Shown one piece after another: positions 1 to 11,128 of a stretch of DNA of 64,000 bases (positions within the stretch are counted from its first letter, which is position 1; each line of letters opens with the position of its first letter). The translations under genes and the position numbers were made by a program. The notes below the pieces were generated by a model. It worked only from the letters and a program-made list of their open reading frames with translations. It ran no database searches and was not told the origin of the DNA. The stretch comes from Pestalotiopsis fici W106-1 (taxonomy: Eukaryota > Ascomycota > Sordariomycetes > Amphisphaeriales > Sporocadaceae), in the NCBI RefSeq assembly GCF_000516985.1, contig NW_006917100.1, positions 1,663,490 through 1,727,489 on the forward strand, given 5' to 3'.

Positions 1-1194
1 GGCTGATTATAAACGATACCATCTCCAGAAAGAAAAGCCAGTGTGACGTCGCCATCTGGACGCTGCAAACCGGGTAGTGGAATCCACCCATGGTGGTTGT
101 TATTGAAGGAAGGTTGGCCGTTGATAGTAGCTGAGGATTGACACCTGAAAGTTATGTCAGCTGGAGTACGGCGATAGTGCTCGAAAAGTGGGTTTTGCAT
201 ACCGAAGTCTATGGTTGAAGCCGGACCAGGAATTAGGATCTCTCGATCGCGAATATTGCGATTCTAGATCATTTGTCTCCAAAGTGTAGTTAACCATTGT
301 CTGGTTTTCAAGGGACCCCATTCTAAGCTGTCCATAGTTGTACTGAACAAAATTGCCATTGGAGGTATTTCTCTGGGTCGCATATCCGTCCGTTACTATC
401 GGTGCACAAGAAAGCACAGATCTGTAGGAAGACCTTTCTCCCTCTGGCGCGTTCAGTCCTAAAACGTCATTAGTGTTGATAGGTCCCGTATCCAGCATTA
501 TGTTTGAATCATTTGACCGGCAAAGGCCGTTTTCGAATGGACACGAGGTATTTGTCATTGTAAGTTTCGGGATTTTGTCTCTGACGAAACGCGAGCATCC
601 AAGAACTCCGGAACTGTTAGACGAGTAACATTGTTGAGCATAATTCGCAGCGCTGTTCAACTGTTCCGAGATGAACATGAGGCTTGGCCCAATCAATGAA
701 GCATTGGTTGGAGCACCAATGAAGCCGCAGTTGGAGCTATCAATTAAGACAACATCTTCAACCGCAGAAGAAATTACAGATGAAAAGCCACCGGCGACGG
801 TAAATGCCGCTGCGATCGTGGCAGCGAGACAGGAGAGAAAGAGCAGGTGAAGCAGTCGACGGGGACCCAAGTGACGCCACGCCCAGGAAAGACGCACAAG
901 CGAGATCAATCCGCTCTCGGCGCTGGAGGAGTTGCGTAGAATGACCTGACGCTGGCCGTGAAGAGCGTTTCTAGGATCTTGAGAAGAACAGCATCTGTGG
1001 ATAGCTAGGCAGAGAATCCTCCAGAAACAGGTAGCCACAAAAGCGACGAAAGATGCGGTAAATGCGATAAGAAGATTGCCGTTCGAACGAGACATGGTGA
1101 GTGTTCGACCGAGGACAGGTCCATTCGACCAATCTGTCCAGAGGCCAGTGTGGACATGCTGGTCAATGCTATCACGGATGATATTTGCCGACAT
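1..1194 (-). CDS. Fungal multi-pass membrane protein of unknown function (cut by window edge)
   Basis: The function is unknown. I read exon 1 from the ATG at 1194 down to 203, a 58 nt intron at 202-145 (GTATGC donor, GCTGAC branch, TTTCAG acceptor), and a second exon from 144 running off the window. Splicing restores a frame that otherwise stops at 157. The protein begins with a soluble stretch containing GLWTDWS and then has a hydrophobic segment near residues 37-60. The motif RNALHGQRQ follows, then a second hydrophobic segment near residues 115-140. A Cys- and Asn-rich, probably extracellular domain with many N-X-S/T sites comes next. This layout matches a common but uncharacterised family of filamentous ascomycetes. 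The upstream ATG at 1263 is in frame, but the family-like sequence begins near 1194. Confidence 0.75.
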
Positions 1195-3368
1195 TATTTT
1201 CACTAAAAAGTCTAATTGAAAGAAAGGTGGTTGGTATCGGAGTTGGCAAGACCATTTTGTCAATTATGAAATATCGGCGACCCAATCTATTTATTCGCGT
1301 CTCTCGTTGCAAAACATTGCTTTTCGCCATCTTCGTCTGCAGCTACAGCATCCCGCGTTGCCAATGTTTCAACAGAATCCCTATAAATACATGCGCTGTG
1401 GCACATTGTCTGCTCAATATAGATAATGCAGCATAACGCGGGGGCTGACAATACAAGGCGAGAACTTGATTGGATTGTTATTTCTAGTGCATTGCAGGAG
1501 AAGGGCCCGGCATTCAGCTCATAAATCTGATTGTATTCACCTTCTAATCCGCTGACGCTACTGTACAGCACATTGGGGGCCCCAATTTGATTTGCGGTTC
1601 GAGCTATAGGGCACAGAAAGGCCCAAACCTCACAGACCAATCGGCACGGCTCTGGCTAACACAGCTTATGGTCATTGGAGCCGCCCCTCTGAGTATTCAA
1701 CTCCACCGAACCTTGAGCAGCAAGCGATAAAAAGTTTGGGCTTACGTTTATAGTGGCAGCTGAATGAAGCTAGCGAATACAATAAGACTACAGCCTGATG
1801 GAGAGTACATGTATCATTCTTGCAAGTGTGGATGTCTCAGGCATGAGGAAAATCTTTTATTCGGTATGTTCGTGGCACAGATGCCTACTCTCCGGCGGGG
1901 GCTGCCATTCCATATTCCACTGTATTGGTTTCTTGCCTATCCCACCCGTCTGCAGCTGCAGACGAAACAGGGATTCTCAGGATCGCTACGCAGATTTGGA
2001 CACAAGACCAAGTGTTTAATTTTAAGCTTAGTTCGATGAACCCCTCCCCTCTACCAAGCACGTCTCTTTACCGTAGCATAGAATGAGCTATGCTGTTATG
2101 GCTCCTGCCTGCCGTGTTATTGTGAATTTTCATACGTATATCCCGATCAGAGAAACAACGTTTTGCGCCTAGTAATCATATCTTCTGCGTTAATATTCAA
2201 ATTCATTTTCTGCTACTCATTCAGGGATGCTTGAGCTTAATAATGAGCAGGCGCATATGCAATTGCTATGCTCTATACACCAAGAAATAGTTATGAGCAT
2301 ATAGCTGACAACTCACGGTGGAACTTGACTTCCATATGGCGCAACATTACCCGCTGCAAAACCATCCAACACCAAATTTCCTGGGGTCTCGCTTGATGCA
2401 TAAAATTTCCGGCTCCTTCACCACAATCATAACTTATGACACCACGAACTAACAATGCTCGCGGGCAGAAGAGCCTGTTGCACTGCCATTACTTGCTGCT
2501 GATCCTAAAAGCAATAAAAGATGTCCAAGGGGGACACGTCTCCTAAAAGGCGCATTGCTATGCAATCGCCAACCATGTGATTGTTTGCACCTTAACATAC
2601 CACTAAGACTTGGGTACTTCCAGTCGCGCAAGTCGTCACAGTTGGAACCAGATTATTGGACTATAGGCGTATCGTACAGTTGAGACTGTCCCAGCTATAG
2701 ATTGCTATGTGGTCTTCGCTTGCCAAGCTGGCCAGTGAAAGCCTGAACGCGAACCCGAAACCGAGGTGGCATCTGCGCCACGCATCGCTGTGGAATAAGC
2801 CTTGTTTTACTGTCGATCTTGAGCATAAAAACCGTCAATTACAAGGGGAACCTTTCCCAGGGCGGAGTGCGGGGAGAATAACTAGAAGCTTGCGGGCTTG
2901 GCAGGGGGCCATAGTGTCTGGTACCTACTAGTTCTGGTCGCCGAATGCCCACTACACACAACAATGCGCCATACAAGCTACTGAGCACCAAATATACTTA
3001 CCTAAATGGTACCTATGTTCGCTATAATCATCTGCTCAACCAAGATGGATTTGACTGAAATACAAGCTAATTCACCACTGTGAATTTATTCATTTGGCAT
3101 ATTAGAGGCACGAAACATTTGTCGTGTCAATGAAGAAGTAGAATTGATTTTTGCTGGAGGAATCTAGCAATGGGTCAGTTCACAGCACTGCCCATTTTGC
3201 TATGAAATGGATTGCACTCTTCAAACTTTGAATGCGGACCAAACCACCAAGCCGAAAGCGAAGGGCGATATTAGGATGATCCCGACCCCTGGACTTGTAG
3301 CCTTGAGATAAACAAACTTTCCGACGATCCCGTATAGAGAGTTGACAGATGATCGTAGCTTTCTATTC
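1195..3368. other. Intergenic stretch, no convincing gene
   Basis: Both strands were read. Reading frames of 60-117 codons occur (for example 1287-1640 minus and 2707-2931 plus), but none shows a recognisable domain, a plausible splice structure or fungal-looking composition. The right end is the promoter of the oxidase gene that follows. Confidence 0.55.
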
Positions 3369-3378
3369 ATATATAAAG
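3369..3378 (+). promoter_or_regulatory. TATA box of the FAD oxidase gene
   Basis: The sequence ATATATAAAG lies 77 bases before the chosen ATG at 3455. An alternative in-frame ATG at 3383 is only 5 bases past the TATA box, so it would lie upstream of the expected transcription start. This is why the later start was preferred. Confidence 0.5.
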
Positions 3379-3454
3379 GCCATTGATTCTGTCCAAAGTT
3401 CTAGGTAACTCGAAATGCGGAACAACATTGCCGCGCAGCAACACAAGATTAATC

Positions 3455-5294
3455 ATGATCAACCTTTCAGTCTTTTACGGGTCACTGTTAGCGCTTGGAG
3501 TGCTCGCGGGTGGCGCCGCTGGGCAGGTGCCGGGGTGCCGTAAACTGTCAACGGATACCGACTGGCCAACTTTGCAGCAGTGGCAGGCAGCGATACCCGG
3601 TGTCCAGGCAGAAAACAATTCAGACAGCCTTGGACCACTTCCAGACTATCGCATCCGCGCAACCAGCTATTCTGATGTACAGGCAGCGGTGAAATTCGCT
3701 GCAGAAAATAACGTTCGAGTTTCCGTCATCACAACCGGACATGACCAGCTTGGCCGTAACATTGCCGGATCTGGACTTCTCATTGACCTATCACTGTTGC
3801 AAGGTGCTCGGGCGTCGCCATCTTTCGAGGCGACGGTAGAAGGTGTCAAAAGCCTCTGCGGTAATGAGTCGGTGCAGGCAATTACTGCAACTCCTGGCGT
3901 GCAAGCGGCCGTCACATTCAACCCGGCTGTCAATGGCCTCAACCTCAATACGGTTCTCGATGCGTCAGGTCTGTTTCTGGTCGGCGGTACCCATGGTTAG
4001 TGGAACTCCAATACCTATTGTTTGTTGGATTGCAAATACTGATAAGTGAAAATAGCTGGAGTGGCTGCTGCTGGCGGCTGGGGTCAAAATGGTGGCTATG
4101 GTCCCATGACAGCACAATACGGCCTTGGAGCCGACCAATGGCTCGAGGCCAAGATCGTCACTCCCGACGGTGAGCTCAAGGTCGCCAACGAGGTTTCCAA
4201 CCCAGAGCTCTTTTGGGCGATCAGAGGTGGAGGTGGAAGTACGTTTGGTGTCATCGTCGAGGCCACTTGGAAAGTTCATCCCAAGGTTCCCATCCTCAGC
4301 TTTCACTGGTACATGAACTCGACCCTGTCTGCCGACGTGATCGACCAAGAAACCGGAGTCACACAAACGAGCGAGGCGATTGCTTATTTGCTTTCACAAC
4401 TTCCAGAGGTTCACGACAGAGGCAATATTTCTGCTTATTTCTTCGTGCAAGGTGATAACATCCGGTGCCATGCGATCCATGCTGGTCCACGAGCCAATGC
4501 TACCGAAGCCAACTCCATCTGGGGTCCCATTCTTACAAAAATGCAGTCATTCCCAGGAATGACACCATTTCAAAGCAAACACTTTCTGTACGACGGATAC
4601 AAAAACTTCTTCAACACTACCTATGGACCCGCAGAGAATGTCGGTGCGCCTACGAGCCATGGAATTGTTCCCTACGATAGTCATCTTTTGAGCGCAGCTC
4701 ACTTGACAAGCCCCAACCTGACCTACGCACTTCGGGGAACAGCAGGAAGCATGGGTATCTTGATGACTACTCCTGGCACCACTCGCGGTGATGGAAGCGA
4801 AACCGCAGCCAACCCCGGATGGAGGAATGCCACACTCTTTCTGGTAGGGTGGAAGACAAATACCACTAATGTTGATGGGCTCAGAGAATTTGCCCCAGGC
4901 ATGGGAACGTACATCAATGAGGTTTGAAGCGCGTAAATACCCGAGTTTTATCTCAAATTTACTAACGAAGACACAGGCCAGTACAGATGAGCCCAACTGG
5001 AGCAGCCACTTTTGGGGCTCGAATTACCCAAGGCTGTCGGCACTCAAATCAGAGCTTGATCCCAACATGGTGTTCTGGATCAGCCCAGGTATCAATGCTG
5101 ATCACATGCAGGTTGTTGACGGCAGACCTTGCATGGTCCAACCATCTCCATTGGAGCCATCATTGTATGCACCGCACACCGAAAGACACGTCGACGCGGA
5201 TCTTGCCAACGATCGGGAATTTGTTTTCGGATCCCAAGAGTTGAACGGCGTCCAGTTTCCAGCTCCGGGAGAGTTGATTGGTCTTCAATCATGA
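3455..5294 (+). CDS. Secreted FAD-linked oxidoreductase, berberine-bridge-enzyme (BBE) type
   Basis: The exons are 3455-3995, 4056-4921 and 4977-5294 (574 aa). The introns are 60 and 55 nt with ACTGAT and ACTAAC branch points. A signal peptide of about 20 residues is followed by the FAD-binding PCMH domain. That domain carries TGHDQLGR, whose His is the usual site of 8-alpha-histidyl FAD attachment, then VGGTHAGVAAAGGWGQ across intron 1. RGGGGSTFGV and the C-terminal BBE segment (FWGSNYPRL) complete the fold. The Cys of bicovalent family members (GxGC) is not seen near ATPGVQAAV, so flavin attachment may be through His only. BBE-like enzymes oxidise alcohols, sugars or specialised metabolites with O2. 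The substrate cannot be inferred. Several N-glycosylation sequons fit secretion. Confidence 0.9.
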
Positions 5295-5619
5295 TGATCT
5301 TACTTCAGAGGACTACTCGTGAAAGTGTATGGTGATGCAAGGGCTATAGGCGTCAAGAGTGAATGTGTCAAGTTCTAGGCTATAAACAGACTAGTTCATC
5401 AATGAACCTTCTTGGACATATAAAATGAACCACCACAGCCGTGATCCATTTGGGAGCCGAATAAGCTATCGGGGCGACATGACGATATCTCTACAAATCT
5501 ACACATCAACGCAACGGTCCATGGAGACTTCATTCTCTAGTTGTGATTATATTACCCGCCAAGAAGCAGTGTCACGTCGTGAGTATCTTTGTGGGGCAGT
5601 ATATCTAAGTTGGGCTGCT
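5295..5619. other. Convergent 3' region
   Basis: This 325-base spacer separates the 3' ends of the oxidase (plus) and the regulator (minus). I see no gene in it. Confidence 0.6.
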
Positions 5620-6855
5620 TCAAAAGAGTGGTACAGTGAGCTGTCTCAAGTTCGCTGCTAGCTCTAGGCTCATGAAAAGCCCTTGTTGTGTTTCTGTTAT
5701 TCTCTGCTTCTGGGCCCAGACGGAGGTGAGCAATGTCTTCAGATGGGCCAAATGTCCCATATCAAAGTACTTGATCATTCTCTCCAAGCACCAGTCTACA
5801 TCATCGGTCATTGCTTCGAGTCCTGGTATGCCGCATTCGCACCCAGCGACAGCTATAGGCCATGCCATTGCGTTGGCCATAGGTACCTGATCAGACTCCC
5901 AACACAAAAGCAGCCAACGAACCCCGATAACGATGTCTTCTACCAGTCCACGGGCACCTTCCGCCAATTGAGTAGGCAACAGTACTAATAGATTTGAGCG
6001 AAATCCCTTGCGGCGCATGTGAAATAGCATGGTGGCCTTGTGCATCGTTTTCCAGCCCGTGTACAGTGCCTGTCGCTCCATAGGGGTCATGTTGGGAGGT
6101 ACAGGAGGCATGCGCCACGCTTCTAGAGTTAGTTGAAGCTTCCATGCCAGATCGCGTTCTTGCTCAGACTCTGCTTCCGACGACACAATGTATCTCTGGT
6201 CGGCGGGCTTTGAAGAGTCGACACTGCTGCGGTCGGCAGACATGCTTGCCTCGAAGATCAGAGACACCAGTGAAACAGGATAGCCAGTCAGAACCTCGAA
6301 CGGCAAGAATGAAGAGTCTGGATGACTGCCGTCTGTAGAAACTTGCCCATTTGTGTTTTGCAAATCCCACTTCGTCCATGCATGTAAAGAAGATCTCGTC
6401 TTGCCTACGGAGAAGGCTGGAATATCGAGATGAGCCGCGCACATGAGCAGAAAGTTACCAGAGCGTGACGCCTTCATGCCAGTTAGGTCAATGCAGTCAA
6501 TCAAGCTGACGACACGCGAGGTGTGGTGATGCCAGTCTTCGCTAGGGCCCGCGAAAGAAAGTATCGTCAACAAGAGGACGGTGGAGATTGGGGCTTGGAT
6601 ACGGAGAGGGTCCGCTAGGTCGGCGTCATCGAGAGAAGAGACATAGTGCTGTACCTCGTTCAAGGCCGTATCGTAAGGATTTGGTGCGCCAGCAGCAGCT
6701 TGGACGTGGTCAACATCGCGCCGTGACGCCAGAGACAGAAGCGTGTCTAGCATAACAGGATTCCCGGAGCATAGCGGAAGTAGTTCGTCTATCAGAGGTA
6801 GACCACTGCTGCTCATGGCCACGAGGGCGCTGCGGCAGATGCGCACAACTATCAA
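5620..6855 (-). CDS. Fungal-specific transcription-factor-domain protein lacking a visible zinc cluster
   Basis: A single-exon frame of 411 aa. The composition and pattern (LPLIDELLPLCSGNP, a leucine-rich middle, GCECGIPG, then WCLERMIKYF near the C-terminus) resemble the helical effector domain that follows the DNA-binding region in many Zn2Cys6 regulators (Fungal_trans_2 type). No Cys6 cluster is encoded here. None was found in any frame on this strand between 6855 and 7310 that could be joined as an upstream exon. An internal ATG at 6816 is an alternative start. It may be a regulator that acts by partnering, or a truncated paralogue. It is divergent from the next gene across 458 bases. Confidence 0.65.
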   Translation of the reverse strand: MIVVRICRSALVAMSSSGLPLIDELLPLCSGNPVMLDTLLSLASRRDVDHVQAAAGAPNPYDTALNEVQHYVSSLDDADLADPLRIQAPISTVLLLTILSFAGPSEDWHHHTSRVVSLIDCIDLTGMKASRSGNFLLMCAAHLDIPAFSVGKTRSSLHAWTKWDLQNTNGQVSTDGSHPDSSFLPFEVLTGYPVSLVSLIFEASMSADRSSVDSSKPADQRYIVSSEAESEQERDLAWKLQLTLEAWRMPPVPPNMTPMERQALYTGWKTMHKATMLFHMRRKGFRSNLLVLLPTQLAEGARGLVEDIVIGVRWLLLCWESDQVPMANAMAWPIAVAGCECGIPGLEAMTDDVDWCLERMIKYFDMGHLAHLKTLLTSVWAQKQRITETQQGLFMSLELAANLRQLTVPLF

Positions 6856-7313
6856 CCCTTGTTACTACAGATCGAAAAGTGTGGGGACATTGGGGTCAAT
6901 TCAGGCCTACAGTGTCGAAAATTTTGATATTGCTTGGGGGATAACAAGGGCTGCCCTTGTCCCGCTTCCATATTGGCAAATTCCGGGCAGAGGCCAGACT
7001 TGCATGCAAAAAAGTGTGTAGTCGTAGGGATAATAGTGTTTCCTCTACCGTAATGCTGCCATCTACCAGGTTGAATGGGAAAATGTCCAGACTCACGATG
7101 GGCAGGGCGCGACTACCAGGTAGTGTTATTTGTTATGGAGGAATACAGTGTAGCCGGGGCGCTGGTCTTGGTCTCAAGGGGCCCCAGCGCATTCACCATT
7201 TAGCGCCCCCGCTCTCCATTGATATAGGCCCTGTATTGCCAGAAATCCTCCGCCGGCGTCTTTTGCTTCTCTGCCCCATCTCTAAACATTGCCTTTCCCC
7301 CCTGCAACCTACA
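6856..7313. promoter_or_regulatory. Shared divergent promoter of two regulator genes
   Basis: This 458-base spacer lies between two oppositely transcribed regulator genes. No gene was seen. I searched specifically for a missing zinc-cluster exon on the minus strand and found none. Confidence 0.4.
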
Positions 7314-9075
7314 ATGGCGCGTTCATGTGATACGTGCGCCAGATTGGTGAGTTAACCTCAAGCCTTACCTACTAGTCTTCATCTCTCCACCCGGTTAAAC
7401 TCATACGATGACCAGAAATACAAATGCAGCCAGGCCAACGGCAGTGGTGCGTGTGGCCGCTGCACTCGGCTCGGCTTGGGCTGTACCTGGAATCGGCCTA
7501 CGCCTAGGCGGGGAAGACCGCCCAAGCCACAGGATGACGGCACAAACCAAGCGCCGGCAGAGGCTCAGGTGTCGCAAAACAGGACTGCAAGTCATTTACC
7601 CAAACTCGACGCCCTTGTGCCGTCGAAAACATCTGACGTGAAATATGTAGATGCGTTCTGCAGCCCTGATAGAGGCTTCTCTCGATTCAAATAGTCCCAC
7701 TCTTGTTCAACGTGTCTTGTCGCGCTCGCGCGAACTACCCGTGGATGAGTCCCATGCGACACGCTTGATGGAACAGTTGCTTGTAAGCATCAACCATATC
7801 GGGCTGCTGAGCTTCTTCCACGATCGATTAGATCAATTGGATAGTCTTCATGACGACATACTCTGTCCGTCGCTAGTGCTGGCTCTGTTGGCCTTTGCCG
7901 TGCGGCTTGACAGTGATGGCCGAGACCAAAGTTTACTTGCTGCCGAGGAGAGCTGCATATATGCTCTCTCGGATATCCCGATCCTCACTTGGAAGGATGG
8001 TCCTCTTCGCATTGGCGATGCGTATTCACTGGCCATCTTGAGTTCGCTAAGTTACCTTAGTTCGACTGCTTCGGGTATCGCTGAGCGATGGTCCGGGCTG
8101 TCCATCGTGATCTTGGATGAGGTGAAAGCAAATGCCAACGCTCATGGAACGCAAGACCAACGCAAAAGTATAGAATAGTAAGTGCATATCGACTCAGCGA
8201 TGGTCGCAGTTGGTAACCTTCATAGCGTGTCCGTTTTGGTTCAATTGAACAACCTGTGAGTAGTCCAAACACTTCCGCCGGCCTTGGGCATAGTTCTGAG
8301 TGGGACAGCATTCGTGGGCTCCTGTATTACAGTCAGCCCGTCACATTGCCTACATTCGAGGCCGATGCGGCGGCATCAACACCGGAAGCCAGTGTGAGCA
8401 TGCCTGTGCCAAATCTTCCAGGCTCTAGAACCGGATTCCGTGGGCTCTTCTTGCCCTTACTGCCGTGAGTTCTTCCTCTCTCAATACATATTTTCTACTA
8501 AGGATATTCAGTATTCTTCGAAACGCCCTTTTACAATCCCCACAGTCACGTGTGAGTCAGAAATCCAGAGATTCAAATCTACGTGCCCTTGAAATGTACT
8601 ACATCAATTTTCCAGAGAGTCTGATGACCATCTCATCGGTAAATCTGGTATATCAACTTGAAGCAATGATTTGGTTGCATGGAATACATCAATTGCTTTG
8701 TGAGTTACAGCATATTTGTACTTGGGTTCGTCTTGCGAGGATCGTTTTACTTGTTAACCTTGTTTCTATGCAGATGGCGCACAGGATCCCATCGACATAT
8801 TATACAATCAAGCATGGCATAATGCGTCCGACTATGTTGGAGCTATAGAACATGCAATCCTCATGGGTGAAGTGGGTAGTGTCCGTAGTACGATCTCGAG
8901 TACATAGATAACTCACCAGTCACTAGATCCTCAAACAGCTCGAGCGAGTCGGTACTGGCTTGATCGGCAGTATATCGCCTGCCACTATCGCATTTATTTC
9001 CATCTCGGCTGCCATACTATGCTCCCTCGCAATACAATCCGGGTCATCAACGTCTCACCCCTCCCTACATGGTAG
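7314..9075 (+). CDS. Zn2Cys6 (GAL4-type) transcription factor
   Basis: My model has eight exons: 7314-7346, 7416-7568, 7651-8177, 8226-8255, 8309-8464, 8512-8699, 8774-8875 and 8927-9075 (445 aa, phases consistent). The zinc cluster is split by intron 1. It reads C-x2-C-x6-C-x8-C-x2-C-x6-C from residue 5, followed by a basic linker (RRGRPPK). The rest is a helical effector region including YWLDRQYIACHYRI. The first 11-codon exon and the cluster join are firm. Intron 2 (7569-7650) and the 30-base fourth exon are less certain. The C-terminus may be incomplete, because an open frame with coding-like composition continues in another phase at about 9117-9427. It may control neighbouring genes; the target is unknown. 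Confidence 0.65.
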
Positions 9076-9567
9076 CTTACAGTCATACGCTTCTATAATT
9101 GGGATGTTCACAAATTCAGATTGGACCCATGGACATCATTTCTTTGATGGAATCCGGGAGTTAACAGGTGCCGTCCTGAATGGACTTGAGACTCCCGGCC
9201 TGACCCTGGTGGTTGAAAAGCTGAAATACTACCGGTGGGTGAACGGTGGCACTGGCCTTCGGAGGCTCGGCGACGAATCGAGTCAAATACTTTACACAAA
9301 ATCGACGAACTTGCAAAATCAGCTTTCGGCTGATCCAGCAATCATCCACAAATGTCTCGAGTTATTCGACCAACAGCGTCTTACGCCTGCAGGAACTTTT
9401 GAGCTTAGCCTTAGACTACAGTGGTAAGCAGACGTGTAAGAGGAATTGAATACCAATTGGACGGCGAGATCAAAGAATCCTTTCACCGGGGGCCGTCGGC
9501 CAAATTGATTATTCATTATTAAAGAGAATCACATGTTCCAAAGAAGCAGAAAGCCCAGTTGTAGAGA
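9076..9567. other. Convergent 3' region with an unexplained open frame
   Basis: The spacer lies between the Zn2Cys6 gene (plus) and the hydrolase gene (minus). A plus-strand frame of about 110 codons (about 9117-9427; DWTHGHHFFDGIRELTG is its start) looks coding-like. I could not splice it in phase to the upstream gene, so it is not called as an exon. Confidence 0.35.
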
Positions 9568-11128
9568 TCATGGTGTAATTTCCAGTATCCATTGAGCCAC
9601 AATTTCGCCTACCCTATCGACCAGATCTCCATAATGAGGACCTGGCATGAATAACATTGTATGAGCACTGATCTCATCAGTCGTCGCCATGGTCACACGT
9701 TTCCATAGCCTATCAATCTGCCCGTCCTCCTCTCGTGCTAGTTTACAAAACAGCAGTTCTTTCCGAGGAGTCTCTGGCATGGGAGAACAACTATTTTCAG
9801 GCATCCCGTCGTTCTGTTCGGTAACTCCATAGTGTGGAATGTGGGAGATGTCGGTGCTGCCCGTCTGCCTGGAAGCTTTGGAATGAATTGAAAAGTTGTC
9901 CGCGGCGGAAGTACTAGGCGCCCGCCCTTTGTGACAGACTGTGTAGAACTGAATGAAACGGCACCTCTCAGAGTCTGTTGATGGCTGCAGTGATTCATTT
10001 ATAACACCACTAGGCCCTGCATCCTCTAGCTTTCGCAGCTGCTTGTACCGGAGCCTTAGCCTTTGGGAATCTAGCAGACAGCTTCCGAATTCGAAATGTG
10101 CTTTTAGGTGGCGAAAACCTGCATGTAATAGTCCCTCTGCTCGGTGCTTCTTGACAAAGTGCTCAATATTCTTCCACCATCCGCGGTCCATTATCCGCAG
10201 GTCGTTGGAAAAGTGAGGATTGTAGTTGGGATCCAGTGTGCTGCTGCCTTTCAAGTAAAAATTGCGCAGTGATGAGGTGGACCTCTGCTGTGTCAAGGAT
10301 GCTGTAGGGCTACCTTCTGGGGACTGGGGCTTGAATATCTGGCTTGTTGACTGATGAAGTCTTATGACATCTGACATGTCGCCTGGTCTGGGTTTTGGCC
10401 GGAATGGGCTCAAGATGCCCGTTAGTATGACACTATTTTGCACACCATAAAACGGAACATCCATGTTGACCGTTCCGAGAATTCGGTGCTTGCGGCAGTA
10501 TCCGCCGTCGGGAGACGGCTTCTTCTGTTACCAAGAGTTAGACTTGATATAACTTGGCTTAGTTTGGGGCACAGGGACGTACCATGAGCACCACGTCTGC
10601 TGCCAAGAGTCCCCCCATCGAATGACCGACAAGGACAACGTCGGTGGAGGGGGACTCATGGAGAGCTAGCCACTCACTAAAGTTGTCCCTGGCAAGATGG
10701 AACGCCTTGTAAGTCTTGTATCTGGGGTAGATCTTGGAGTGGATCGCATGTGTGGACGCCAGCTTTTGTCTGAGATATCTGTGCACATGAACAGGAAAGG
10801 AGTGGAACGAATCGTCATTCCCGATGAAGCCGTGTATGTAGATGATAAGGAGCCTTCGCCGTGGGCCTTGCCTCGTGTCAATTATAGAGGGTGTCAACGA
10901 CTGGGTGGACGAGAGTCTCGGATCCATTGCCAGCATATTCGAGACGTCGGCATCTAGTCCCTGGTGTCCAAGTTTTTGGGGGACGTCAAGGGAACTACCA
11001 GTGTATGGCTCCTTCGGAGTATCCATATTCGCGATCTTCGCTGGTTTGAGAGATGACATATTTCGTCTCACATACACGGGTAAAAGACAGAGGGAAAAGA
11101 GTAAGAGAAAATATATGGTTACAGTCAA
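9568..11128 (-). CDS. Alpha/beta-hydrolase (DUF676/lipase-like serine hydrolase)
   Basis: Two exons, 11128-10583 and 10524-9568 (500 aa), are joined across a 58 nt intron with GTACGT donor and AACAG acceptor. The N-terminal half has an oxyanion-loop-like stretch, IYIHGFIGNDDSFHSFP, and a nucleophile elbow, VLVGHSMGGLLAADV, so Ser is the expected nucleophile. After the intron, HRILGTVNMDVPFYGV matches the strand following the elbow in fungal DUF676 lipases. A hydrophobic start (residues 3-20) could be a signal anchor. An alternative start at 11059 would remove it. The C-terminal ~200 residues are low-complexity and Ser-rich. The likely role is a lipid or ester hydrolase; the substrate is unknown. 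Confidence 0.8.

Noticed and set aside
157..202. Apparent stop or frameshift in the edge-truncated membrane protein
   Set aside because: It is explained by a canonical 58 nt intron (145-202) whose removal restores a family-like frame.
1287..1640. 117-codon minus-strand frame upstream of the first gene
   Set aside because: No domain and no splice partner; it is better explained as promoter sequence of the edge-truncated gene.
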